A stretch of DNA of 64,000 nt from Procambarus clarkii. Its lineage: Eukaryota; Arthropoda; Malacostraca; Decapoda; Cambaridae. Below the pieces are notes generated by a model. The model worked only from the letters and a program-made list of their open reading frames with translations, was not told the origin of the DNA and searched no databases. Below are positions 43,867 to 55,574 of the stretch, piece by piece. Numbering within the stretch: the first letter of the stretch is position 1; each line of letters starts with the position of its first letter. The stretch spans positions 10,469,270-10,533,269 of the forward strand of contig NC_091188.1 of NCBI RefSeq assembly GCF_040958095.1. Direction: 5' to 3'. Both the position numbers and the translations under genes were made by a program.

Positions 43867-43935
43867 TGCAACCCCACAGCAGTTGCCTAATTCCTTGGTA
43901 TCCATTTACTGCTAGGTGAACAGAGGTATCAAGTG
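43867..43935 (-). mobile_element. SINE body fragment related to S1
   Basis: CCCCACAGCAGTTGCCTAAT and TTTACTGCTAGGTGAACAGA match the body of S1-like elements in reverse orientation. Head and tail are not recognisable. Confidence 0.6.
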
Positions 43936-44107
43936 AAAAAAAAGGTGTGCCAGTCCGCCTCTGTTCTTGTTTATTATTTTGGTTTACATAGCTTACACAT
44001 AAGTGACATATTTTTCTTTACTAGTTATCTAGTACAGTGGTTCATAAGCTATTGTCTCATTCCCGCTTTACTAAGTTCGTTCTCACCTGTGGACCGCCAG
44101 CAAGCAC

Positions 44108-44215
44108 TGCTCCAAGCAACAGCCTAGTGGATCAAACTCTCACAAGTCAAGCCTGGCCTCGGGCCAGGCTTGGGGAGTAGAACTCCCAGAACCCCATCAA
44201 CCAGGTATCAACCAA
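44108..44215 (+). mobile_element. SINE-like repeat splitting a 29-bp minisatellite
   Basis: CAACAGCCTAGTGGATCAAA, AAGCCTGGCCTCGGGCCAGG, TTGGGGAGTAGAACTCCCAG and AACCCCATCAACCAGGTATC. Both sides carry CCACCTGTGGACC(G/C)CCAGCAAGCA units (about 44085-44107 and 44218-44275). Confidence 0.6.
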
Positions 44216-44289
44216 CATTCCCACCTGTGGACCCCCAGCAAGCACATTCCCACCTGTGGACTCACAGCAAAATTTACAGTAATCATTGG

Positions 44290-45589
44290 TGTCATAAATA
44301 CAATTGTTCATTGTTTAAACTCTAGTCCGTTCCACTCGTAAATGAGTGTAACTGACTAGATGAGGAACTTAATTAATTGTCGTGGCCAATTCGATAGGCA
44401 GTTTAAATGTGAAAACGAGTGAATTGAGTGAATACATTGAGCTGCTGATGGTCTAAAGGCGAGGCTGAAGGGCTGATGCTCGACTCAAATATGAGCCACG
44501 TAGAATGCCATCAGAAAGAACTTCTTCAGTGTCAGGGCTATCATTAACACACACACACACACATTAGGCAACCAATCAACGGTTGAAAAGGTCGGGGTCC
44601 AAAAGCTAACAATTCGATCTTGCAGGCACAAATAGGTTAAAACAGATAAGAGAATACATGCACAATGTTGTGAGGCAATGCGCGTAGGCAGGATTTTGTA
44701 CATTGGCGAGATTATATTTCGTGTTGGGCTTAAGCCCTAATAACCTCTGAATGATTACTAAGTCCACCACAATAGGACCCTACCAGCAAGAAGTATACTT
44801 CAGCGATGAACATATTCCATAATTAAATATTAATTCATCATATATATACACAGAGGAGCAGGGGATACCCTCACCTAACAGACGCGGGTCCAGTCAGTGG
44901 CCTGCTTACCGTGGTGAGGGAAGGACGTACCTCCATCGCTCTGTGCTCGCGGTCCTCTTGGTGTGTGTGGGGGACGTTACCCTCTATATACATATACACA
45001 CATGTGTCGCTTATATTTATTTTGAAAAGTAGAAAAGAAACGATTGTGTAAAGTACATATATGTAAGTGCGAACAATGCTTTTATTTAGTATTGTCCTTA
45101 ATAATCGTTAAGAAAAAACTTATTCATCGGCTGGATAGCTTACGAGATGCGTGTGCAAGATTTGCGGATCTTGAGAAGTCAAAAAAATAATAATTAATTA
45201 ATTAATACGTGTTACTAAATTCGGATTGCCTTACCATTCGCAAGTTTTGTGTTGTGTTGCATTCTGACGGACGAGAGGCACAAAATAACCACGATTAAAA
45301 CATAATGAGACATTTTGTGTTGTAAGTTTCCGAAGAGAGAAACACTAATGATGTCATTTACGGCTCTAATCACCCAATGAACTGTGAGACACAACACCTG
45401 TTCATATGACAGGTGTTCATATCATTCTGTTCAATACAAATCCAATCTCAGTTCACAGATTTGAGTGAAATTAAGCCAGGTGTGTGGGATGACATAGTTC
45501 CTGCTTTATCTGCTACACCTGCTAATATATGTGAACCCGTTACTCTTCACACGGGTAAGATAAAGAAGATGCGCTTTCTCGGGTGGACA
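44290..45589. other. no gene recognised
   Basis: At 44860-44990 GC rises; minus-strand GATGGAG|GTACGT (ATG at 44936) and CACG|GTAAGC look like donors but no exon can be defined. Confidence 0.3.
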
Positions 45590-46170
45590 CATATATATGT
45601 GGTACCAACACTATGTATGTTACATCAGTGATACACACATGTGACACCAACACATGTATGTTACATCAGTGATACACACATGTGGCACCAACACATGTAT
45701 GTTACATCAGTGATACACACATGTGGTGCCAACACATGTATGTTGCATCAGTGATACACATGTGGTGCCAACACATGCATGTTACATCAGTGATACACAC
45801 ATGTGGTGCCTACACATGCTTGTTACATCAGTGATACACACATGTGGTGCCAACACATGCATGTTACATCAGTGATGCACACATGTGGCACCAATATATG
45901 TATGTTACATCAGTGGATACACACATGTGGCACCAACACATGCTTGTTACATCAGTGATACACACATGTGGCACCAACACATGTAGGCTACATCAGTGAC
46001 ACGCACATGTGGCACCAATATATGTATGTTACATCAGTGATACACACATGTGGCACCAACACATGTATGTTGCATCAGTGATACACACATGTGGCACCAA
46101 CACGTATGTCAAACCAGTGATACACACACATGTGGCACAACACATATGTAACACTCGGTAATATACATGT
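45590..46170. repeat. 41-bp minisatellite (ACACATGTGGCACCAACACATG)
   Basis: About fourteen units with TGTTACATCAGTGATACACA and CATGTGG(C/T)(A/G)CCAACACATG. The ACATGT palindrome occurs twice per unit. Confidence 0.93.
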
Positions 46171-46249
46171 GGCACATAACGCACATCACAAACTACAGTC
46201 AGTTATGTCGTGGCGTTTCCCCCTGAAACTCTCCTCTCAATATAAACGG

Positions 46250-46460
46250 GAATTGCGTCAAAAATATTCTTTATAGAACTCTACACAAGGGAGATATTAC
46301 ATAAAAATGTTCTCTATAGAACTCTACACAAGGGAGATATTACATCAAAATGTTCTCTATAGAACTCTACACAAGGGAGATATTACATCAAAATGTTCTC
46401 TAGAGAACTCTACACAAGGGAGATATTACACCAAAATGTTGTCTAGAGAACCCTACACAA
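46250..46460. repeat. 43-bp minisatellite, left block
   Basis: Units with GGGAGATATTACATCAAAAT and GTTCTCTATAGAACTCTACA; GTTCTCTATAGAAC is a palindrome (one central TA) in each unit. Confidence 0.92.
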
Positions 46461-46470
46461 TCTCCCTTGT

Positions 46471-46637
46471 GGGGACTTGACGTCTGAGTGGACAGCGCTC
46501 GGGATTCGTAGTCCTAGGATCCGGGGATCGATCCCCGGTGTTAGCGGAAACAAATGGGTAGTTTCTTTTACCCTGATGCCGCTGTTCACCTAGCAGTAAT
46601 AGGTACCTAGGAGTTAGATAGCTGCTACGGGCTGCTT

Positions 46638-46640
<3 letters not shown>
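46471..46640 (+). mobile_element. S1b SINE (tRNA-Thr CGT-like head), truncated by a GT repeat
   Basis: The head CTTGACGTCTGAGTGGACAG with anticodon loop TTCGTAG gives anticodon CGT (Thr), followed by a B-box GGGGATCGATCCCC. The body follows to GGCTGCTTCCT, where a (GT)n tract replaces the normal tail. This head differs from the TGT head at 4123, so at least two Thr isoacceptor-like subfamilies share one body. Confidence 0.8.

Positions 46641-46706
<66 letters not shown>
46641..46706. repeat. (GT)n microsatellite
   Basis: 66 bp of GT with one A, lying exactly where the S1 tail is missing. Confidence 0.97.
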
Positions 46707-46708
<2 letters not shown>

Positions 46709-46796
46709 AAAAAAAATCAGTCTATTGATTGACAATTGAGAGTCGGGCCCAAAGAGCCAGAGCTCAATCCCCGCAAGCACAACTAGGTGAGTACAA
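46707..46796 (-). mobile_element. L5 fragment, minus strand, inside a composite insertion
   Basis: GATTGACAATTGAGAGTCGG, CCCAAAGAGCCAGAGCTCAA and GCACAACTAGGTGAGTAC complement the L5 start. It follows S1b and a GT repeat. Confidence 0.65.
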
Positions 46797-46885
46797 GGGA
46801 GATATTACACCAAAATGTTCTCTAGAGAACTCGACACAAGGGAAATATTGCACTCAAATGTTCTCCAGAGAGCTCTACACAATAA
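46797..46885. repeat. 43-bp minisatellite, right block
   Basis: Two more units (AAGGGAGATATTACACCAAA; TTCTCTAGAGAACTCGACAC) continue the array after the SINE/GT/L5 composite. Confidence 0.9.
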
Positions 46886-47439
46886 GTATTCCTATAACAG
46901 AATATTTCATGTTCCGTCATTCGTGAGATCGACAGCTATAATTAATGGTTATTTGATGAACTATTGAGGATTATGGACGACATCACTCAGGTTAAGGACC
47001 ATCAGTCACAAAAGTGTTCGATGCTGGTTACAAAAGCATATATTCTAGCCAATATTATTAACATAATACGTAATTGTAAAATTATTAGGAACTCGTCAGA
47101 GATCTTGCTGACACGTGCGCTAAATATGGATGCAAAACAACACTTCCTGAATGATTGTGTTTTATTGGGCGAAATTAAACTACTAAATCAGCCATTGATC
47201 AAAACCCACGAGCATTGTAAAAGTGGTAGCCGAGCCCATCACGATAATGTTGCTATCACATGATATCGAAGTCATTATTAATATTTTACGTCAAAAATTT
47301 TAATTTCCTTTTGGGGCAACATTGCATAAAACTATTCAAAATGCTATTAGATTTATTATTATAATTTTTTTTATTGGAGGGGGGGGTTATACATTATTTA
47401 TATTCATTTAATTTGGTTATTGTACGATCCAGTCACTTG
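46886..47439. other. no gene seen
   Basis: A 99-codon plus-strand frame at 46964-47263 has an ATG and a varied composition but no splice or domain support. Confidence 0.3.
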
Positions 47440-47540
47440 GACTGGTCGGTAGTGTGCCGGCTTGGATTCTTGCAGGCCAGCGTTCAATCGCTGATGGTGC
47501 ATGTGGTTGGGCACTGTTTTGTCACGCTGACCTCGTCAGG
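47440..47540 (+). mobile_element. S2 SINE (GGTTGGGCAC family), 5' part
   Basis: Contains the tRNA-like head TGGACTGGTCGGTAGTGTGC, a B-box-like GCGTTCAATCGC and TGGTTGGGCAC. The element breaks off at 47540 and its 3' half resumes at 47788. Confidence 0.7.
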
Positions 47541-47786
47541 GGGGCCTGACGGCTGAGTGGACAGCGCTCGGGATTCGTAGTCTTAACGTTCCGAGTTCGA
47601 TCCCAGGCGGAAACAAATGGGCAGTTTCTTTCACCCTCTTCACCTAGCAGTAAATAGGTACCTGGGAGTTAGACAGCTGCTACGGGCTGCTTCCTGGGGA
47701 TGCGTAACAAAAAAGAGGCTTGGTCGAGAACCGGGCCGCGGGGACGCTAAGCCACGAAATAATCTTAAGATAACCTCAAGATAACC
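47541..47786 (+). mobile_element. S1b SINE, full-length, inserted in another SINE
   Basis: The head GGCCTGACGGCTGAGTGGAC, with GGGATTCGTAGTC and the B-box GAGTTCGATCC, is followed by the body and the complete tail ACCGGGCCGCGGGGACGC plus two TCTTAAGATAACC/CTCAAGATAACC units. The S2 SINE is readable on both sides (47440-47540 and 47788-47850). Confidence 0.85.
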
Positions 47787-47787
47787 C

Positions 47788-47850
47788 AGCTTCTGATCCT
47801 CAGTCTCATTTCCAAGCGCTACATAGCACTTTATCCTGATGATTACCCAG
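47788..47850 (+). mobile_element. S2 SINE, 3' part separated by an S1b insertion
   Basis: CTCATTTCCAAGCGCTACAT then TTTATCCTGATGATTACCCAG corresponds to the CCAAGTGCTATATAGTCG...CTGATAGTTCC end of the intact S2 copy at 14866. Confidence 0.65.
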
Positions 47851-48741
47851 CCCGTCCTCAGATTAGCTAGTTCATTAAAGAACTAGATACGCGCAGTGAA
47901 TTTTACGACTATTTAGAAAATACATTTTTGAACTGGGCCTAGTAATTCTAATGAGTGTACATCCTCCCAGTTTAAACCACATGGATACTTATCTAGATAT
48001 TTGTTATGCTCTGAATGCTTATTAAGGTTTCATTAATAGTCTTTTTGGTAAACTGGTAAATGAATCTTTGTCCTAAATAGAGATTATTTTCAAGTTGTAA
48101 TTATATTATTTTGAACCCAGGCATTATATTTGACTTAACTTTGAAGTATACGCGTTTTCTAAGCCGTACGGCCAACATTTTCTTTAATGCCAAATTCTTG
48201 GGGATACTCAAGCAGGCCAGAATTTGACATGTATGAGGATGCAATACACCTAAATTTACCTAACATAACCTACCCGAAGATAGGAAGTACAGTAAAACCC
48301 TGATTATATGATGTAGTGCAATTAGGTACTATTAGTATAATGCAAAAAGTTATATTTTTTACAAAAATGAAATTTTTTACTAAAATTAAATTTTTTACTA
48401 AAATTATTTTTTAAATTAGAGGTGGTGATTATCACGAAGGCACATGCCCCCCCCCCCAACCCTGAGGATGGGGGATTTGATTACCTGACGGTCATTGTAC
48501 ACTATAATCTAACTTTTATATACTTTTAGCTGCAACAATGTCCACCTTACCTTCACCTGTATAATGCTTATTATAATGAGGTGAAATAATAATAATACTT
48601 GGAATTTATACAAAAGCGAGTTTCATAATTTTACAAACATAGGATGAGAGGAGTCTCGAAATGGCTTCGTCAGTAAAAAGGGATCATTTATCTCGTAGCC
48701 ACGCGAAGGACTTCATCTTTTGGTGGTTTATTCTCAAGAGG
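47851..48741. other. no gene seen
   Basis: AT-rich; repeated AAATTTTTTACTAAAATTA at 48365-48415. A donor-like AAG|GTAAGG on the minus strand at 48551 has no exon. Confidence 0.4.
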
Positions 48742-49235
48742 GAGTTGTAGCTTGGTGAAGCTCAGTTGAGGTTATGAAGGAGTTGTAGCCTGGTGAAGTT
48801 CAGTCGAGGTTATGAGGGAGGGAGTTGTAGCCTGGTGAAGTTCAGTCGAGGTTATGAGGGAGGGAGTTGTAGCCTGGTGAAGTTCAGTCGAGGTTATGAG
48901 GGAGGGAGTTGTAGCCTGGTGAAGTTCAGTCGAGGTTATGAGGGAGGGAGTTGTAGCCTGGTGAAGCTCAGTTGAGGTTATGAGGGAGTTGTAGCCTGGT
49001 GAAGTTCAATTGAGGTTATGAGGGAGGGAGTTGTAGCCTGGTGAAGTTCAGTCGAGGTTATGAGGGAGGGAGTTGTAGCCTGGTGAAGTTCAGTCGAGGT
49101 TATGAGGGAGGGAGTTGTAGCCTGGTGAAGTTCAGTCGAGGTTATGAGGGAGGGAGTTGTAGCCTGGTGAAGTTCAGTCGAGGTTATGAGGGAGGGAGTT
49201 GTAGCCTGGTGAAGTTCAGCCGAGGTTATGAGTGT
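48742..49235. repeat. 42-bp minisatellite (GGGAGTTGTAGCCTGGTGAAG)
   Basis: About twelve units with GGAGTTGTAGCCTGGTGAAG, TTCAGTCGAGGTTATGAGGG; most identical. 42 bp equals 14 codons, giving an artefactual ORF of KFSRGYEGGSCSLV repeats. Confidence 0.95.
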
Positions 49236-50016
49236 GGGAACCGACCTGTGAGATTTATATTTATTTAATTTATATGAATTTATATTTACGTTAATTTATA
49301 TACTTCGATAGCAATTTGTATAATGTTAAGTGGACTGTATTTCTGCAATAATCTCAATCTCACAAATCGATCCTCTACACATTAGGGGGGTTTATATTAA
49401 TTAAATTTATATATATGCAGCCAATCAAACTACAGTATTAGACTACATACATTGAAGAGGTTCCTTATCTTATTTGTACAGCAGGTATAACCAGGATGTA
49501 GACACCACATTTTCCCTCTTTGAGGTAGCTTCCATCACCCTGGTAACTGATGTACAAAGCATGCTTCCATGTCTTGACTTGATTTGTTGACAGCGTGTGA
49601 TAATGGTACACCTTTGGTTTCCATAACACTTCGCCCAAGTAAAATTAACAGGAGCCGAATTGCTCCCTGCGCCTCTGGTCTCAGTATAAACAATGGCTGC
49701 CCCTTCTTCCTCACTGACGCCTGGCCTACATTGTCCAGATGTCAATAAGTGATAGAAGGGTCACATTTACTCTCCTTTAATATTGATAATTAAGTCAATT
49801 TATATGAGATGTTTTTATGATGGTAAAGTCCAAAGACTAATGTATTTAAGAATAATTCCCACCAGAATAGGTGGAGAATTTAATAGTATGTGGTGATGAT
49901 ATCCCGTTTTCTATAGACGGTAATTCCACTACAAGTTACGTTTTCTATGGTTAACTTGTTTATACAATACAGCTATTATCTGTATGATTATTAAATGGTG
50001 TCGGATTTTCCGACAA
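49236..50016. other. no gene supported
   Basis: A 91-codon minus frame (49470-49745) has a varied composition (NFTWAKCYGNQRCTIITRC) but lacks an ATG at its start and splice signals. It lies between two blocks of one minisatellite, so the segment may be an insertion. Confidence 0.3.
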
Positions 50017-50082
50017 TGAGGGAGGGAGTTGTAGCCTGGTGAAGCTCAGTCGAGGTTATGAGGCAGGGAGTTGTAGCCTAGT
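50017..50082. repeat. detached remnant of the 42-bp array
   Basis: GAGGGAGGGAGTTGTAGCCT, GGTGAAGCTCAGTCGAGGTT and GGCAGGGAGTTGTAGCCTAG: about one and a half units, 780 bp from the main array. Confidence 0.9.
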
Positions 50083-50281
50083 TATTAATTAGGTGGACTT
50101 GCTTGCATGCATTCTCGCACACCAGCCGCATCTCGCCTGTGTTTGAGGCTAGCTCAGTCTTGCATTTTATATAATAACTTTAGGCAAGACTGACGAGGAT
50201 TCCCAAATTAGACAAGTTCTATGTGATTGATTTAATGGAGTGTTCGAGTCTGTTTTGAGCTTCTTGCTCAGTCTTTCTAAA

Positions 50282-50333
<52 letters not shown>
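50282..50333. repeat. (ATT)n microsatellite
   Basis: About 17 ATT units. Confidence 0.97.
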
Positions 50334-50334
<1 letters not shown>

Positions 50335-50432
50335 CATTAAACAACGTTTGAATGTAAATAGTTGAAAATACGAACGAAATGAATAGGCCAAAGTCTGTCT
50401 CGTCATCTCTCCTTTAACAAATAAGTCTTGGT

Positions 50433-51679
<1,247 letters not shown>

Positions 51680-51826
51680 TCGGTCCACCCCCGGAAAATA
51701 CCGGTCCACGCGCTGGGTTCTAACCGGTTCATACATTGGGCCTTGAACCGACCCACACAATGACCCTCACATAGTCCACACACGGAGCCCTAAAAGGTCC
51801 ACATAGCATCCTAAACCCTAACTCAG
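51680..51826. repeat. degenerate 23-24-bp minisatellite (GGTCCACACA..GGGCCCTAAAC)
   Basis: Six units: CGGTCCACGCGCTGGGTTCT, CGGTTCATACATTGGGCCTT, CGACCCACACAATGACCCTC and so on, each with one CCACA and one CCCTAA-like block. Confidence 0.7.
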
Positions 51827-52205
51827 AATCCTCAAAATTCACCCTCTAGGCTTGTCAGTCGTTACTCACCTAGATTCACACACCTATAGGAAGGTCGATT
51901 CTACATAGTCGATAGAGCTTGTTCATACCTAGCTCCTCCAACTGAGGACTTTTTGGATATTCTCTGCCCAACAGCCTCTCCGACTTGACCCCCTAACTCG
52001 AATATCTTAGTCGTTTGGCTATGCTCCCGTCGTGACAGTTTAAAACATGGCAACTGCCCATTGCCTCAGGGCCCTGAATCACGTGAGTAATTCATGGCTC
52101 AGAGCTTTAGTCATGTTATTAGCCCAGCCCATTGCCCCAGACTCACCGTATGTGACGTAGATGTCACGGTCAGTCGCCTTGCTAAGGTTTGACCTGTCAA
52201 CCTTG

Positions 52206-52480
52206 GGCCAGATTCACGAAAGCACTTACGCAAGCACTTACGAACGTGTACATCTTTCCTCAATCTTTGACGGCTTTGACTGTTTATTAAACAGTAAACT
52301 GTTTATTAAACAGTTTACAAGCATGAAAACTTCCCAATCAACTGTTGTTATTGTTATAAACAGCCTCCTGGTGCTTCGGAGCTCATTAACTGTTAAATAA
52401 TTGTAAACAAAGCCGCCAAAGATTGAGAAAAGATGTACAGGTTCGTAAGTGCTTGCGTAAGTGCTTTCGTGAATCTGGCC
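52206..52480. mobile_element. M2 MITE with GGCCAGATTCACGAA TIRs and 5-bp TSD
   Basis: Long inverted arms (GGCCAGATTCACGAAAGC; also CTTACGCAAGCACTTACGAA and CATCTTT-CTCAATCTTTG) flank a centre with TTTATTAAACAG repeats. The flanks 52201-52205 and 52481-52485 are both CCTTG, a target-site duplication. 275 bp, no ORF of significance. The superfamily is not assignable from the termini. Confidence 0.85.
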
Positions 52481-52485
52481 CCTTG

Positions 52486-53270
52486 TCATTCCAACCTAGC
52501 GTGGAAGTGCAATCTTACGGACAAAGACTACACTTCAGCCAATCCACTTGTAGCATCGCTTGCTTTCTCAAATACACAGCTTGTAGCATACAACATTTTA
52601 TTCAATGATTCTTGCTCTTACACTTAGAAAATTTAAGAGATTCTTCTAGCTACATATATTTAGGTTACGACATCGCCTATGCAAATAATTACACACTAAA
52701 TATTAGAAGAGACATAAAAGCGAACGTAAATCACATTAATGAACCCCATAAAACTATTTTGCGTAAGGGACAACGTTGGCAGGTTACTGTTTCCCGATAA
52801 CAAAAATTCTAAAATGATGGCTATCTCACGCAGATGCCAAATATACTGCCGTTGTATGAAAAAAGGGGGAAATAAATTATATATTTGATCCATTAATACA
52901 TCATATTTAAAGACTGATGAAAATCTGAAAATTATTCAGCTTGTGAAAGACCCAGCAGCTAAAGAATAATAATAAAATGGAGTACAGCACTTTACTGATC
53001 ACCGATAAACAAAATACACATCCCTAATTTAGAATTCATACCCGCGGACTTATCTATATTTGTTGGACACAATACAGGACAGAGCCACACATATCGAGGC
53101 CAACTTAATGCACTCGACCTAATGCTTTACAATTATACTCTTCACAGGAGATGCGGCTGGCCTGGCGGTTGTTTAGAAGCTCCACATAATACATTCCCCA
53201 CACTTACCTTCTCTACAACTCCTTCCTAAAAAAAACCCATAAACATGTGGCACTTCAAAAGTTCCACGAT
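52486..53270. other. no gene seen
   Basis: AT-rich. A minus-strand TTTTTTTTAG|...AGAAG|GTAAGTG pair near 53207-53230 would frame an 18-bp exon; considered chance. Confidence 0.35.
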
Positions 53271-53319
53271 AAATATATATATATATATAGCAAAGAGAAA
53301 ATAACAAAATTATATAGTG

Positions 53320-53412
53320 TATATATATTTTATTCCCCTGGACACTCGAACTGCTGATAATATATATAGTTGCCAGCCGCTCTACATACTGAGCCACTAA
53401 CACGCCATTAAA
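53320..53412 (-). mobile_element. S6 tRNA-like SINE fragment, minus strand
   Basis: In reverse: GGCGTGTTAGTGGCTCAGTA, TGTAGAGCGGCTGGCAAC and B-box CAGTTCGAGTGTCC, ending GGGGAATAAAATATATATAC. Confidence 0.6.
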
Positions 53413-53508
53413 GGATGGAGTCTAGAAGCACCTATCTGCTGCCCAACTGGAAATTTAGGCTTTCCCTTGGGGGGGGGGGGTGCTATTTCTTTAACAATTT
53501 ATACACAT

Positions 53509-53514
<6 letters not shown>

Positions 53515-53548
<34 letters not shown>
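53515..53548. repeat. (AT)n microsatellite
   Basis: 34 bp; another lies at 53271-53291. Confidence 0.9.
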
Positions 53549-53551
<3 letters not shown>

Positions 53552-53700
53552 AACAAGCCTGAATGGTCCCCAGGACTATATGCAACTGAAAACTCACACC
53601 CCAGAAGTGACTCGAACCCATACTGCCAGGAGCAACGCAACTGCTTTGTACAGGACGCCTTAATCCACTTGACCATCACGACCGGACATAAGAAGGTGAT
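53549..53700 (-). mobile_element. S5 tRNA-derived SINE, minus strand
   Basis: In reverse: GGTCGTGATGGTCAAGTGGA (A-box), TTAAGGCGTCCTGTAC, TATGGGTTCGAGTCACTTC (perfect B-box) and GTGTGAGTTTTCAGTTGCAT. It lies directly right of an AT tract. Confidence 0.7.
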
Positions 53701-53834
53701 AGCCGAAGCTATTTAAACCACTCCCCCGCCGGCACCCGGATGGTAATCTTGGGCATAGCATTTTATCAAATCACCTCATTCTTTGGGGCACACGTAAGGA
53801 ACACATATGCGAAGTTATATATATCACATATTAG

Positions 53835-53835
<1 letters not shown>

Positions 53836-53890
<55 letters not shown>
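53836..53890. repeat. (AT)n microsatellite
   Basis: About 55 bp between TTAGTTATAT and ATAACTATAT, a weak palindromic edge. Confidence 0.95.
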
Positions 53891-54568
53891 CTATATATTT
53901 GTACGTCACATACGTATTGTATTTTATGCGGTAGTTCTTCAATATAATAGACACCGGTGAATTTACTTATAAATTAATAAATTGATGTCTATATACCCTC
54001 ATTACTCCCTCTCCACCACCCGCCTCGCTCCCAAAGATTACCGAGTTGGTCAACATGCAGGTGGCATTGTTCTAGTGGTGTCTGGCATATTTCAGTGTTC
54101 TGGAGGGAGGTGGGATGGGGGGCACACTTTTCAGTTTGATGGGGAGGTTTCTTTTCTTGTTCCTAGGGTCTTAGTGCAGCTTAGACGAAATATAATATCG
54201 CTATCGACGATTGTGACTTTTGAAAATGAGTTGTGTTAGTGCCTGTAAAATACTATCAGTGAGAGAGTGTTGGGTTGAGAGACAGTGTTCACTAACATGG
54301 CTAGAGTTGGACTTAAATACCCTTTGAGCCTCTGGATTGTTATGGAGACCAGCACAATGGCTGTGGATTAACCAAGTACGTATACTTTAGTGGTTCTTAT
54401 TTAGGATTCCGTGAAATATTTCCACGCAACGAGCATCGCAGCTCAGCAAAATAAGAATTTTGTTTTCGTGGTGGTGTTGGCGAGACCGGGGGGGGGGGGG
54501 AAGGGTTAAAGGCTGCAATGATAAGTTGATATTGAAAAACAAACGGGAATTTTAACCCGTCTTTAAAC
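53891..54568. other. no gene supported
   Basis: An 85-codon plus frame at 53982-54239 without splice context; a G11 run at 54490. Confidence 0.35.
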
Positions 54569-54930
54569 CAACCCGTTCTCGCACTTTCTTTCTGTCAATA
54601 TTGACTTATTAAATACGTGCCTATGTGACATACTAAACATACTAGTTTACCTTGAAAAGCTTCATAGAAAACACCGACCTTACCTAACCTTCTTAGTATG
54701 TTAAGATAACCATCTTATTGCTTCGTAATTACAATTATTACTTAACCTATACCTATAATAGGTTAAGTAATAATTGTAATTACGAAGCAATAAGATGCTT
54801 ATTTTAACATACTAAGAAGGTTAGGTAAGGTCGGTGTTTTCTATGAAGCTTTTCAAGGTAAACTAGTATGTTACATATGTACGTATTTAATAAGTCAATA
54901 TTGACTATACGAAAGTGCGAGAACGGGTTG
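54569..54930. mobile_element. M3 fold-back MITE with ~175-bp inverted arms
   Basis: CAACCCGTTCTCGCACTTTC at the left end is the complement of GAAAGTGCGAGAACGGGTTG at the right end. The arms stay complementary almost to the middle (TTACTTAACCTATA/TATAATAGGTTAAGT), with short indels (for example the left arm's extra CATACTAAA). Only a few bases are unpaired at the centre. No ORF and no clear TSD. Confidence 0.88.
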
Positions 54931-55285
54931 CATAAACTGTGGCGAAATGCTCGTTAAAGCAACCGCCAAACCCCCAGTTTAGGAATGGAAGACACTTCAC
55001 ATCAGTCTGAATTACACGTTTGTAAAGCTTCAACACTGAGTATACTGCAAATACAAGTAATTACCAATCTAACCAAAATACATATATTATTTTTGTCCCA
55101 ACGTATCGTAGACCTACGCTTACTAGGCACAAAATTTCCATATGTAGTATATTGTAATAACAAAAATATATATTACTCATTTTTTGTCGGGGACAGTCAG
55201 CCTGTGTGTATATATATATATATATATCGAGTTTATATCGAGCTCCCCCGAAGCTGGAACTACAGATCCCTCCTCCCCCAGGATG

Positions 55286-55311
55286 CAGCCCCACAACAAG
55301 CTGACTAACTC
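55286..55311 (-). mobile_element. SINE body fragment, left of the M2 insertion
   Basis: CAGCCCCACAACAAGCTGAC then TAACTCC matches the AGCTTGTTGTGGGGTTG module of S3-type SINEs in reverse. Confidence 0.6.
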
Positions 55312-55316
55312 CCTGG

Positions 55317-55574
55317 AGCCAGATTCACGAAGCAGTTACACAAGCACTTACGCACCTGTACATCTTTTCTCAATCTTTGGCGGCTTTGTTTACACTTATT
55401 AAACAGTTAATGAGCTCCTGAAGCACCAGGAGGCTGTTTATAACAATAACAACAGTTGATTGGCAAGTTTTCATGCCTGTAAACTGTTAATTAAATGTAA
55501 CCAAAGCCGTCAAAGATTGAGGGAAGATGTATAGGTTCGTAAGTACTTGCGTTAACTGCTTCGTGAATCTGGCC
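55317..55574. mobile_element. M2 MITE nested in a SINE, 5-bp TSD
   Basis: Same termini ((A/G)GCCAGATTCACGAA...TTCGTGAATCTGGCC) and interior as 52206-52480; 258 bp. It is flanked by CCTGG on both sides (55312-55316 and 55575-55579). Removing element plus one TSD restores the SINE phrase AACTCCCTGGTACTTATTTG. Confidence 0.88.

Noticed and set aside
44929..44936. Minus-strand first exon ATGGAG|GTACGT
   Set aside because: Only two codons before the donor and no promoter or partner exon; a second donor nearby makes either equally likely by chance.
48793..49268. ORFs with KFSRGYEGGSCSLV repeats
   Set aside because: A 42-bp satellite with a unit divisible by three; no evidence of translation.
49470..49745. 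91-codon minus-strand ORF with N-glycosylation-like and Cys residues
   Set aside because: The frame opens at a TTG, not ATG, has no acceptor before it, and matches no family; kept only as part of the interval description.
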